From NCBI GenBank assembly GCA_947258495.1, contig CAMYIN010000097.1, positions 31,363 to 95,362 of the forward strand: a stretch of 64,000 nt of DNA. Reading direction: 5' to 3'. The notes beneath the pieces are model-generated. The model was not told where the DNA came from. It searched no databases and saw only the letters and a list, made by a program, of their open reading frames with translations. This document shows, piece by piece, positions 40,968 to 50,050 of this stretch. The number at the start of each line of letters is the position of its first letter. The first letter of the stretch is position 1. The translations under genes and the position numbers were made by a program. The DNA is from an uncultured Gammaproteobacteria bacterium. Lineage in GTDB: Bacteria; Pseudomonadota; Gammaproteobacteria; Arenicellales; JAANXG01.

Positions 40968-41714
40968 TCACTGCTTGCCGGCGGCGGTCTGGTTGGCGAC
41001 CTCCTTGACGGCGGATTGCAAGGTCTCTTCGTCGGCCAGATAATAGTGCTTCGTCGGCGTGAGGTCGCTGTTGAATTCGTACACCAACGGTATGCCGGTG
41101 GGGACGTTCAACTCCATTACGGTCTCGCTGCTCAGGTTGTCCAAGTGCTTGATCAGAGCACGCAAACTGTTTCCGTGGGCGGAAACGATGGGTTGTCTTC
41201 CGGCCTGCAACAGCGGAACCACTTTCTCCTCCCAGTACGGCACGACACGGGCGAGCGTGTCCTTGAGGCTCTCCGAGCTGGGGACCTGCTTCAGGCCTTG
41301 GTAGCGCGGGTCGTGGCTTGGGTGGCTGGGATCACCGGGATCCAGTTGCGGAGGCCGCACATCGTAGCCGCGCCGCCATTGCCTGACCTGGTCTTTCCCG
41401 TGTTGTTCCACCATCTGTTTCTTGTTGAATCCCTGAAGCGCACCGTAGTGGCGTTCGTTCAAGCGCCAGTCGGTGTCCACCGAGAGCCACATGCGGTCTA
41501 GTTCCTCGAGCACCAGCCAGAGGGTGCGTATGGCGCGCTTGAGATAGGAGGTCAAGGCGATGTCGAACTCAAAACCCGACTCTTTCAGGGTCTTGCCCGC
41601 AGTTCGCGCCTCCTGGATTCCCCTCTTTGAGAGGTCTACATCGGTCCATCCGGTGAACAGGTTCTGCGCGTTCCAGGTGCTCTGTCCGTGACGTATCAAC
41701 ACTATTCTCGTCAT
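40968..41714 (-). CDS. gpmA: 2,3-bisphosphoglycerate-dependent phosphoglycerate mutase
   Basis: MTRIVLIRHGQSTWNAQNLFTGWTDVDLSKRG; LNERHYGALQGFNK; VSAHGNSLRAL. Confidence 0.96.
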   Translation of the reverse strand: MTRIVLIRHGQSTWNAQNLFTGWTDVDLSKRGIQEARTAGKTLKESGFEFDIALTSYLKRAIRTLWLVLEELDRMWLSVDTDWRLNERHYGALQGFNKKQMVEQHGKDQVRQWRRGYDVRPPQLDPGDPSHPSHDPRYQGLKQVPSSESLKDTLARVVPYWEEKVVPLLQAGRQPIVSAHGNSLRALIKHLDNLSSETVMELNVPTGIPLVYEFNSDLTPTKHYYLADEETLQSAVKEVANQTAAGKQ

Positions 41715-42035
41715 TCAGTCTTCCTCAGGCTAGGGCCTATTGAGTCTCCCCGCGCTCATGTGCGGGAAGCGTCCCGGCGTAGCCGGGATACACTGGACTC
41801 GGCCGTCTGTCGGCAGAGCCGCGTCCGACCTCGTCCGTGGCCCGCAGGATTCCATACGGGCATTGCGTCCGAGCCCGTGGTCTCGCACGGGGTCTTGTTC
41901 CGCGACGAAACGCCGCACCGTGCCGGTGTGTGTGCGCGCGCCGTGCGTCGGGATTCGGGCGGGGCGCCGCCGGCCCCGCGGCTCGGGCACGTTGGGTTTG
42001 TGCGCGATTCATTGTAAACCAAGCGCCGCGAGCCA

Positions 42036-42629
42036 TCAGGAAAGCCGTTGCTGAAGTTGCGCCAACGCCTGACCGCGGTGACTGAGCCGGTTCTTGGTTT
42101 CCGGATCGAGTTCCGCCGCGGTACATCCGTGCGTCGGGACGAAGAACACCGGATCGTAGCCGAACCCGTTCGACCCGCGCGGTGCTGCCCCTATCCGGCC
42201 CTCCCAGGTTCCCTGGGCGATGATCGGTGTGGGATCCAGGGCGTGCCGTAAAAAGACGGCCAGGCACTGGAAGCGCGCGCCGCGCTCGTCGGCCGGTACG
42301 TCCACCAGGTTCCGCAGGAGTTTTCGCGTATTGTCGTCGTCCGATGCGTTCGGGCCTGCGTAACGCGCCGAATAGATCCCGGGTGCGCCGTCCAACGCGT
42401 CCACCTCGAGGCCGGAATCGTCAGCGATCGCCGGAAGACCGGTCGCCCGGGTGGCGTTTCTTGCTTTGATGACGGCGTTCTCGACGAACGTCAACCCGGT
42501 TTCCTCCACGGATTCCACCCCGAATTCGTTCTGTAAACGTACGCGGACCTGCAGCGGTGCAAGCAGGGTGTGCAATTCACGCAGCTTTCCGGGGTTTCCA
42601 GAAGCCAGCACAATCTGCGGTTTCGGCAT
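42036..42629 (-). CDS. rdgB: XTP/dITP diphosphatase (RdgB/HAM1)
   Basis: [58 protein letters not shown]. Confidence 0.96.
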   Translation of the reverse strand: MPKPQIVLASGNPGKLRELHTLLAPLQVRVRLQNEFGVESVEETGLTFVENAVIKARNATRATGLPAIADDSGLEVDALDGAPGIYSARYAGPNASDDDNTRKLLRNLVDVPADERGARFQCLAVFLRHALDPTPIIAQGTWEGRIGAAPRGSNGFGYDPVFFVPTHGCTAAELDPETKNRLSHRGQALAQLQQRLS

Positions 42630-42642
42630 TGCCAGGCGCTGG

Positions 42643-43380
42643 CTACGAGGTCAGGGCGTTCCGTTGCATATCGATCAACTCTCGAATACCACGCTCGGCG
42701 TATTCCGACATGGTGACGAGTTCATGCATGCAGAATGCTTCACCCTCCGCCGTGCCCTGAATCTCGATGAATCTACCGGCCTCGTTCATTACGAAATTCA
42801 TGTCCGTACCGGCGGTGCTGTCCTCGACGTAATCCAGGTCCAACACCACCTGGTTGTTGTAGATGCCGGTGGAAACCGAGGCGACCTGCCCGAGCAGGGG
42901 ATCTTCACGAATCGCCCGGGTCTCGAGTAAGAACGAGACCGCGTCCGAGAGGGCGACATACCCCCCGGTGATGGCGGCTGTGCGCGTGCCGCCGTCGGCC
43001 TGCAACACATCGCAATCGATAGTGATCGTACGTTCACCTATTTTACGCAGGTCTATAATAGCCCTGAGTGATCGCCCTATGAGACGTTGGATTTCCAGGG
43101 TGCGCCCGGATTGCCTGCCCCTCGCCGCTTCGCGCGCGGTTCGAATTCCGGTTGCGCGGGGCAGCATTCCGTATTCCGCGGTAACCCAGCCCCTGCCGGC
43201 ACCGCGCAGAAACCCCGGGATCTTGTCTTCGAGGCTGGCGTTGCACAGTACTCGCGTGTCTCCATAAGCGATCAGCACCGAACCCTCGGCGTGCTTGGTA
43301 TAGTGTCTGGTTATTGACACAGGTCGCATCTCGTCGGGAGCGCGTCCACTGGGCCGGACACTGCGTGACTCGTCAGGCAT
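42643..43380 (-). CDS. rph: ribonuclease PH
   Basis: [67 protein letters not shown]. Confidence 0.96.
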   Translation of the reverse strand: MPDESRSVRPSGRAPDEMRPVSITRHYTKHAEGSVLIAYGDTRVLCNASLEDKIPGFLRGAGRGWVTAEYGMLPRATGIRTAREAARGRQSGRTLEIQRLIGRSLRAIIDLRKIGERTITIDCDVLQADGGTRTAAITGGYVALSDAVSFLLETRAIREDPLLGQVASVSTGIYNNQVVLDLDYVEDSTAGTDMNFVMNEAGRFIEIQGTAEGEAFCMHELVTMSEYAERGIRELIDMQRNALTS

Positions 43381-43517
43381 GCTATTGATCAGACGATGGC
43401 TCTCAGTTTCTTAATTGCGGGCCGGGCTAGTATAAAGTAGCAGTCAACACTGAGCGAGTCCTGCCGTGACAGCGGGCGAGTGGCCCCGACGAGGCGAGAC
43501 GCCGACGGTCGATTCGT

Positions 43518-44444
43518 CTAGATAATGTCGTCGATCTTGTTGACGAACGATTCTATGTCCGCGAGCTTGCTGCCCAGGTTTGCCTTCGGCTTTTGGGTGC
43601 CGTTCGCGTCTGCGTCCGTCTCCGCGGTTTGGTTGCTGCGTGCCTCCCAGATCTTGTCCTGATCGAGCTCGGGAACGGAGAGTTTGTAGAGAGGTGTACC
43701 GGTGGTCGATGGTTCTTCCCAGCGGAACAGGACGGCGCTTAGATTGTCGCAATCTTTCGGTTGTGCCCGTTGCGCATGCGACAGCAGTGATTCGATTCCA
43801 TCTTCGATCTGCGCTGCATTGGCGTGAGATTCGAGGTCTCTCGTTTTCAACGCTCGCCAGATCCCGTCACTGCAGAGCAGTAGAGTGTCTCCCATCTGCA
43901 GGCGTGTTTCCGCGCCCAGCGTCATGCGGGGCGTGCGCACGCCTCCGACGCAGCGGGTAAGCTGGCTTGAATCGAAATCGGAGCCATGTTCTCGTATCAA
44001 ACCGTCGCGGATGAGCTCTTCGCGCGTGGAGTGGTCCCGCGTGCGCAACAATCTGCGTTGATTTCGAAACAGGTAAAGGCGGCTGTCGCCGACGTGGGCC
44101 CAGTAAGCCAGGCCGTTTTGTACCAGGCACACGACACAGGTCGTGCGCGGCGAAATGGCGTCCAGTCCCTTCGCCTGCGAACGCTCCTGGATCGAGGTAT
44201 GTGCGTGTACCGTCGTCAGGACCAGATAGGCCGCCGGATCGGAGATGCAAGGGTGGCGTATGTGTTCGAAGGAGCGTATAAACGTTTCGACCAGCGTTTC
44301 CGCAGCCAGGTCTCCTCCCTCGTGGCCGCCCAGCCCGTCCGCGACGACCATCAACACGGCATTATTGCGCTCGGCGTAAGCGACGCGGTCCTGGTTGATG
44401 GAGCGCGATCCTTTGATGCTCTGTTGGGCGACGGTAAAGCGCAT
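43518..44444 (-). CDS. PP2C-family serine/threonine phosphatase
   Basis: 308 aa; SINQDRVAYAE, MVVADGLGGHEGGDLAA, LLLCSDGIWRAL, DNLSAVLFRW. Confidence 0.92.
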   Translation of the reverse strand: MRFTVAQQSIKGSRSINQDRVAYAERNNAVLMVVADGLGGHEGGDLAAETLVETFIRSFEHIRHPCISDPAAYLVLTTVHAHTSIQERSQAKGLDAISPRTTCVVCLVQNGLAYWAHVGDSRLYLFRNQRRLLRTRDHSTREELIRDGLIREHGSDFDSSQLTRCVGGVRTPRMTLGAETRLQMGDTLLLCSDGIWRALKTRDLESHANAAQIEDGIESLLSHAQRAQPKDCDNLSAVLFRWEEPSTTGTPLYKLSVPELDQDKIWEARSNQTAETDADANGTQKPKANLGSKLADIESFVNKIDDII

Positions 44445-44486
44445 AGACCTGTGTGGTTGCTGGCGCGGGGATCTCTGGTTCGCGGA

Positions 44487-45398
44487 CTAGGGCCGCCAAC
44501 CGAGCAGACCCCTCTTGGGCCTCGGCTTGGTCTTTCGATTCCACAACTGCAGCAGGGCGTTGACGTCCCGGGGGCGCCTTTGGTAATCCAGTTCGATAGA
44601 CCAGTCTATGGATTCGAGAATCTGAGGACTGTACTTGCGGTGATGGGTCTTCGAAACCGGTGTCAGGCTCTCCTTCTCCAGGCGCTGGCGCGCCGCCGGC
44701 GGCGGCTTGCCGGTGATACACATGCGCATGGTCATTCCCAGGGAATAAAGGTCCGACCACGGGCCCATAGCGCCCTCCTCGTATTGCTCGGGTGGGGCGT
44801 ATCCATGGGTAAGCGTCTGCACCCCGGTGCATTGTTCTCCGGGGCGCAGGTGCTGCACCGCGCCGAAATCGAGCAACAGCGGTTGCCCTGATGCCCGCAG
44901 CAGTATGTTGGCCGGTTTTATGTCCAGATGCAGAAAATCGTACGAGTGCAGTTCCCGCAGGCCTTCCAGTATCCTGGGAAAAACCGCGAGTAGAAACTGC
45001 TCGCCGAGACGCCCTTTCGTGCGTTTTATGAACCACCGCAGGTCTCGTCCTTGTTCGAAATCCATCACCATGAATACGGTGTTGTTGCAGCGGAAAAAGT
45101 TGGAAACGTGTACGATGTTGGGATGCTTGAGCTTCGATAACGCCGCACCTTCGCTGAAAAAACGTTTCAATCCCGCCTGGAACTGCGGAACCGCATCGGC
45201 GCTGACCGGGTCCACCCGCCCTCCGGCCAGACGGTCTACGAGATCGTGTGGGAAGTATTCTTTGATGACGACCTTGGCTTTGGTTCGGATGTGGTAAGCG
45301 AGGTACACAAGACTGAATCCTCCGCCCCCAATCACCCGTTCAATGCGATAACCGTCGAGAAGATACCCTCGGGGAAGGGATTGTTTTATGATCGCCAT
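44487..45398 (-). CDS. Hanks-type serine/threonine protein kinase
   Basis: 303 aa; VIGGGGFSLVYLA, VVIKEYFP, FLHLDIKPANILL, LLDFGAV, GYAPPEQY. Confidence 0.93.
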   Translation of the reverse strand: MAIIKQSLPRGYLLDGYRIERVIGGGGFSLVYLAYHIRTKAKVVIKEYFPHDLVDRLAGGRVDPVSADAVPQFQAGLKRFFSEGAALSKLKHPNIVHVSNFFRCNNTVFMVMDFEQGRDLRWFIKRTKGRLGEQFLLAVFPRILEGLRELHSYDFLHLDIKPANILLRASGQPLLLDFGAVQHLRPGEQCTGVQTLTHGYAPPEQYEEGAMGPWSDLYSLGMTMRMCITGKPPPAARQRLEKESLTPVSKTHHRKYSPQILESIDWSIELDYQRRPRDVNALLQLWNRKTKPRPKRGLLGWRP

Positions 45399-45535
45399 GC
45401 GCCTCGAATTTATTGATGTGTCGTCCCGACGGGTCCCGATACAAGGGGTATACTTATCTAAGTGTAGATTTCAACTAGCTACATTTAAGCCCGTACGTCT
45501 GTTTTTTTCAAAAGTGATGGAGAATCGATCAAGCC

Positions 45536-46399
45536 ATGCCGTGTAGCATGACCGCATTTGCCCAGGCCAAGGCGGCCATGGAATGGGGCGAAATCGGCTG
45601 CGAGCTGCGCACCGTGAACCACCGGTTCTTGGAGTTTTCCCCCCGCCTGCCGGAGGAACTGCGCCAATTTGAGCCTGACATCCGGGCCCGCATCACCGCT
45701 TCCATAAAGCGCGGCCGGGTGGATTGCACGGTTCGCTTTCAGCCGCAGCTCGATGTCGAATATCTGCAATTCAACGACGAGGCGGTGGCGGCGCTGAGTT
45801 CGGTGGCCGCAAACGTGCGAAAACGCTACGGCGACGTCGCCCCGATCCGCGTCATCGATATTCTGCGTTGGCCCGGAGTCATGAAACCGCCGAGGCTGGA
45901 TGCCAAAATGCTGCAGCGAGCGGTCGTTGATGTAGTATCGGCTGCACTGAAGGACCTCCTCGCGTCGAGGAAGAAGGAAGGGGAGCAGCTGGCGGAGCTG
46001 GTCCTCGAGCGCGTTGCCTCGGCGAGAAAGGTGGTCGTCGGTGTCAAGGAGATTCTGCCTAGTGTGAACGAGACCTTCCGACAGCGTTTGCTGGAGCGCC
46101 TCGCGGAGGTCCAGGAGCAACTGGAAGCCGGCCGGGTGGAACAGGAGATGGTCATATTCTCCCAGAAAATGGACGTCTCGGAGGAGTTGGACCGACTTGA
46201 AGTGCACCTGGACGAGGTCCAATCCGTTCTCGCAAAAGACGTGTCCATCGGTCGGCGTTTGGATTTCCTCATGCAGGAATTGCACCGTGAGGCGAACACC
46301 TTGGGCGCGAAGTCGGTGGACACGGCTATGACGCAGGCGTCGCTGGAGCTCAAGGTGCTCATAGAACAGATGCGTGAACAGGTGCAGAATTTGGAATAA
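45536..46399 (+). CDS. YicC/YloC family endoribonuclease-like protein
   Basis: MTAFAQAKAAMEWGEIGCELRTVNHRFLEFSPRLPEEL; C-terminal IGRRLDFLMQELHREANTLGAKS. Confidence 0.93.
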   Translation: MPCSMTAFAQAKAAMEWGEIGCELRTVNHRFLEFSPRLPEELRQFEPDIRARITASIKRGRVDCTVRFQPQLDVEYLQFNDEAVAALSSVAANVRKRYGDVAPIRVIDILRWPGVMKPPRLDAKMLQRAVVDVVSAALKDLLASRKKEGEQLAELVLERVASARKVVVGVKEILPSVNETFRQRLLERLAEVQEQLEAGRVEQEMVIFSQKMDVSEELDRLEVHLDEVQSVLAKDVSIGRRLDFLMQELHREANTLGAKSVDTAMTQASLELKVLIEQMREQVQNLE

Positions 46400-46468
46400 A
46401 ATGCCGCATGGTCCGGTCTACGCGGCGGTGCTCCGAGCCACCCGCAATCAGGTCACCCGAGAACTACA

Positions 46469-47113
46469 GTGCCCCGTGGAAGGTTAGTCATCGTATCCGC
46501 GCCCTCCGGCGCGGGCAAGACCTCGCTTGCCAAGGCCTTGGTGGCGTCGCTGGACGATACGGTACTATCGGTATCGCACACCACCCGGCCGCGCCGAGAA
46601 AGCGAAATCGACGGGGTCGACTACTACTTTGTCGATAAGGCGCAGTTTCAGCGCATGGTGCGGGCCGACGCGTTTCTGGAATACGCCATGGTGTTCCAAA
46701 ACTATTACGGAACGTCGCGGGACGAGGTGGAACGGCAATTGTCCCGGGGGGCAAACGTTCTGCTGGACATAGACTGGCAGGGGGCGCGAAAGGTCCGGGA
46801 AAAAATGCATGATGTATACAGCGTTTTTGTCGTAACACCGAGCATGGACGAGCTGGAAAAACGATTGCGGAGTCGGGCGCAGGACACCGAGGCCGTGATT
46901 GCCCATCGCATGCGCGAGGCGGCCGAGGAAATGCGGCATTATGAAGAATACGATTACCTGGTGGTGAACGACGACTTCGATTTGGCCCTGGCGGATCTGC
47001 GCGCCATTGTCACCGGTCGTGACCGCGAGCGGCGATCGACGAACAAGGAATTGGTGCAGATGTTGCTTCAGGACGCCGAATCGCGTATGACAAGTAAGCA
47101 CATGAGTTTTTGA
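46469..47113 (+). CDS. gmk: guanylate kinase
   Basis: GRLVIVSAPSGAGKTSLAKAL, VSHTTRPRRESEIDGVDYYFV. Confidence 0.97.
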   Translation: MPRGRLVIVSAPSGAGKTSLAKALVASLDDTVLSVSHTTRPRRESEIDGVDYYFVDKAQFQRMVRADAFLEYAMVFQNYYGTSRDEVERQLSRGANVLLDIDWQGARKVREKMHDVYSVFVVTPSMDELEKRLRSRAQDTEAVIAHRMREAAEEMRHYEEYDYLVVNDDFDLALADLRAIVTGRDRERRSTNKELVQMLLQDAESRMTSKHMSF

Positions 47114-47128
47114 TATGAGAGGTGAATT

Positions 47129-47428
47129 ATGGCCAGGATTACGGTAGAGGACTGTCTGGCACACGTCGACAATCGGTTCCAGCTGGTGCTGGTCGCAACC
47201 AAGCGTGCGCGGCAACTTGCGATGGGCGCGTCACCGTTGATAGAAGTGGAAAACGACAAGCCTACGGTTATCGCCTTGCGCGAGATCGCCGAAGGCAAGG
47301 TGACCAAGGCCATCCTGGAGGACGAGCCACCCACCCTCGACTTGGGCGAGGAGCACGAACCGGAAGAACCAGTCGAAGAGGCTTCTGACGATGCAGATAT
47401 CGGCGCTGCGGAGGAAACGACCGCGTAA
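47129..47428 (+). CDS. rpoZ: DNA-directed RNA polymerase omega subunit
   Basis: [30 protein letters not shown]; gmk-rpoZ-spoT order. Confidence 0.96.
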   Translation: MARITVEDCLAHVDNRFQLVLVATKRARQLAMGASPLIEVENDKPTVIALREIAEGKVTKAILEDEPPTLDLGEEHEPEEPVEEASDDADIGAAEETTA

Positions 47429-47432
47429 CGCG

Positions 47433-49574
47433 GTGACGACCGGCTCGCGGGTTCCGGAAAGGCCCGCGAGCGCGCTATGCGACAAGCTCAGCGCGTACTT
47501 GGACGAGAGCGCTGTAGAGGAAGTCTATAACGCCTATCTGTTCGGCGCGCAGGCCCATCGAGGACAGCGCCGCCGCAGCGGTGAACCGTATATTCACCAC
47601 CCCATCGCGGTCGCCGAAATACTTTCGGAAATTCGCTTGGACAGCCGCAGCATCATCGCCGCGATTCTGCACGATGTTGTCGAGGATACGCCCACCGAAC
47701 CGGAGCAAATTGCAACGGAGTTCGGGGAAGAGGTCGCCTATCTGGTCGACGGCGTGAGCAAGATCGGTCAGTTGGAGTTCGACAGTAAAGAGCATGCGGA
47801 GGCGGAAAACCTGCGCAAGATGCTCATGGCGATGTCCCAGGACATTCGAGTCATCCTCATCAAGCTCGCCGATCGTATACACAATATGCGAACCTTGGCG
47901 GCGTTGCCGGCGATAAAACGCAGGAAGATTGCCAAGCAGACGCTGGACATTTATGCCCCCATCGCCAATCGACTGGGTCTGCATCAGTGGAGCCGCGAAC
48001 TGGAGGACCTGAGTTTTCAATACATCTACCCGAAGCGCCATCGGGCGATCGAAAAGGCATTGAAGAGGCGCGCCGGTAACCGCAGGTCGGTAGTAAAAAA
48101 GCTCACCTACAGCATCGAGAGGGAACTGCGGGAATCCGGTCTGAACGCGCAGGTAGTAGGGCGTAAGAAGAGTGTCTTCAGCATCTATAAAAAGATGTCC
48201 CGGAAACGCAGCTCGTTCGATGAGTTGCACGATATCTACGGCTTCCGGATCATCGTCGACTCGGTGGACGATTGTTACCGCGCATTGGGCGTCGTCCACA
48301 ATTTGTACAAACCGATACCCGGTAGATTTCGAGACTATATCGCCATTCCGAAGGCAAACGGATATCAGTCGCTGCACACGGTGGTATTCGGCGCTTTCGG
48401 CGAATCTCTCGAGATCCAGATCCGCACCGAAGACATGAACCGCATCGCCGAGGCGGGCGTCGCCGCGCACTGGGTCTACAAATCCGCGCCGGATACCGGT
48501 GTCAAGCCGAGGCAGCTGGCCCGCCAGTGGCTCCTCGACCTGTTGGACACGCAGAAACAAACCGGAAACCCGAGCGAGTTTCTGGAACATCTCAAGATCG
48601 ACCTGTTTCCCGATGAGGTGTACGTGTTCACGCCCAAAGGCGACATCAAGAAACTGCCGCGGGGCTCGACGGCCTTGGATTTCGCCTACGCGGTGCACAC
48701 CGATATCGGAAACCGCTGTGCCGGCGCGCGCATCAACCGGGAACTGGTCCCTCTGCCGACCGTGCTCAACAACGGCGACCACGTGGAGATTATCACCTCG
48801 GAAAAAGCTCGCCCCACGGTGAGCTGGCTCAATTACGCGGTGACCAGCAAATCACGCGCCACGATCAGAAATCACCTGAAAACCCAGCAGCGGTACGAAG
48901 CAGTGAAACTCGGCAAGCGCCTGCTCGACAGGGCGGTGAAAACGCGCCGGTTCGGACGAAAGAAGCTGAGCGACGAGCAACGCAAGATGCTGTTGGACAC
49001 GCTCGGCGTCGACAACTGGGACGACTTGTTGTGCGATATCGGTTTGGGAAAACGAATGGCGGACATGGTTGCGAAGCAGTTGCTCCCGCCGCCCACCGAG
49101 TCCGACAGCGCCGCCAGCGCAGCGGCGGAACATGCCCTGGCCATTCGCGGTTCCGAAGGCATGCTCATCAACTACGCGCGCTGCTGCAGTCCTGTTCCTG
49201 GTGATACCATCGTCGGTCTCTTCACTACGGGTCGCGGCATCGTCGTTCATACCTCGGACTGTCCCAACGCCAGGGGTAACCGCAGGCAACCCGATAAATG
49301 GATCCCTGTAGAGTGGGACGACGATGTCGACGGCCGGTTTTCGGTCAACCTGCGGGTGGAGGTGTACAATCAACGCGGCGTGCTCGCCCGCATCACCACC
49401 ATAATCGCGGAACAGGAATCCAACATAAACAACGTCAATGTCGATGAGCGGGACGGCCAGTTCCCCGTAATCCGATTTGTCATAGAGGTTTCCAACCGGG
49501 ATCATCTGGCGAGAATATTGCGCAAGTTGCGTAACGAGCCGTCCGTGGTTCGCGTGCATCGGGCCAAGGGTTGA
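47433..49574 (+). CDS. spoT: bifunctional (p)ppGpp synthetase/hydrolase
   Basis: HD domain ILHDVVEDTPT, RelA synthetase DIYGFRIIVDSVDDCYRALGVVH, TGS, ACT; ORF opens at 47391 inside rpoZ, GTG at 47433 is a plausible start 4 nt after the rpoZ stop. Confidence 0.95.
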   Translation: MTTGSRVPERPASALCDKLSAYLDESAVEEVYNAYLFGAQAHRGQRRRSGEPYIHHPIAVAEILSEIRLDSRSIIAAILHDVVEDTPTEPEQIATEFGEEVAYLVDGVSKIGQLEFDSKEHAEAENLRKMLMAMSQDIRVILIKLADRIHNMRTLAALPAIKRRKIAKQTLDIYAPIANRLGLHQWSRELEDLSFQYIYPKRHRAIEKALKRRAGNRRSVVKKLTYSIERELRESGLNAQVVGRKKSVFSIYKKMSRKRSSFDELHDIYGFRIIVDSVDDCYRALGVVHNLYKPIPGRFRDYIAIPKANGYQSLHTVVFGAFGESLEIQIRTEDMNRIAEAGVAAHWVYKSAPDTGVKPRQLARQWLLDLLDTQKQTGNPSEFLEHLKIDLFPDEVYVFTPKGDIKKLPRGSTALDFAYAVHTDIGNRCAGARINRELVPLPTVLNNGDHVEIITSEKARPTVSWLNYAVTSKSRATIRNHLKTQQRYEAVKLGKRLLDRAVKTRRFGRKKLSDEQRKMLLDTLGVDNWDDLLCDIGLGKRMADMVAKQLLPPPTESDSAASAAAEHALAIRGSEGMLINYARCCSPVPGDTIVGLFTTGRGIVVHTSDCPNARGNRRQPDKWIPVEWDDDVDGRFSVNLRVEVYNQRGVLARITTIIAEQESNINNVNVDERDGQFPVIRFVIEVSNRDHLARILRKLRNEPSVVRVHRAKG

Positions 49575-49595
49575 ACTCCGGGAGAAATAAGCGCA

Positions 49596-50003
49596 ATGGT
49601 ACGTAGAAAAACGATTCACAGCGCGAACGCACCCAGTGCTATCGGCACTTATTCACAAGCTGTACGCGCCGGCAACACGGTATACATATCGGGACAGATC
49701 CCGCTGGATCCCGCTACCATGGAGCTGGTGGAAGGTGGGTTTCACGCTCAGGCGCATCGCGTTTTCGAGAATCTCAGCGCCGTGGCAAGGGCCGCGGGCG
49801 GATCTCTGGTCGACGTCGTCAAGCTCAACGTGTTCATCACCGATATGGCGAATTTCGCCATCGTCAATGAGGTCATGGGCGATTATTTTCGCAAACCGTA
49901 TCCGGCGCGCGCGGCGATAGGCGTGGCCTCGCTGCCCAAGGGAGCGCAGGTGGAAATCGATGCGATTCTCGAACTGGACGAGGGGCCCAATTTGGGTGCA
50001 TGA
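49596..50003 (+). CDS. ridA: RidA family enamine/imine deaminase
   Basis: [57 protein letters not shown]. Confidence 0.95.
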   Translation: MVRRKTIHSANAPSAIGTYSQAVRAGNTVYISGQIPLDPATMELVEGGFHAQAHRVFENLSAVARAAGGSLVDVVKLNVFITDMANFAIVNEVMGDYFRKPYPARAAIGVASLPKGAQVEIDAILELDEGPNLGA

Positions 50004-50050
50004 GGGCCTGGCGATGGTAGACGAGCCCGATAAACTGCAGATCAGTCCTT

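Noticed and set aside
41730-42267. Several overlapping ORFs in the gpmA-rdgB gap
   Set aside because: Arg/Pro-rich, overlapping in multiple frames, no homologous motif; typical of GC-rich intergenic DNA.
47475-48782. 435-aa minus-strand ORF opposite spoT
   Set aside because: Antisense shadow of a clear SpoT coding region.
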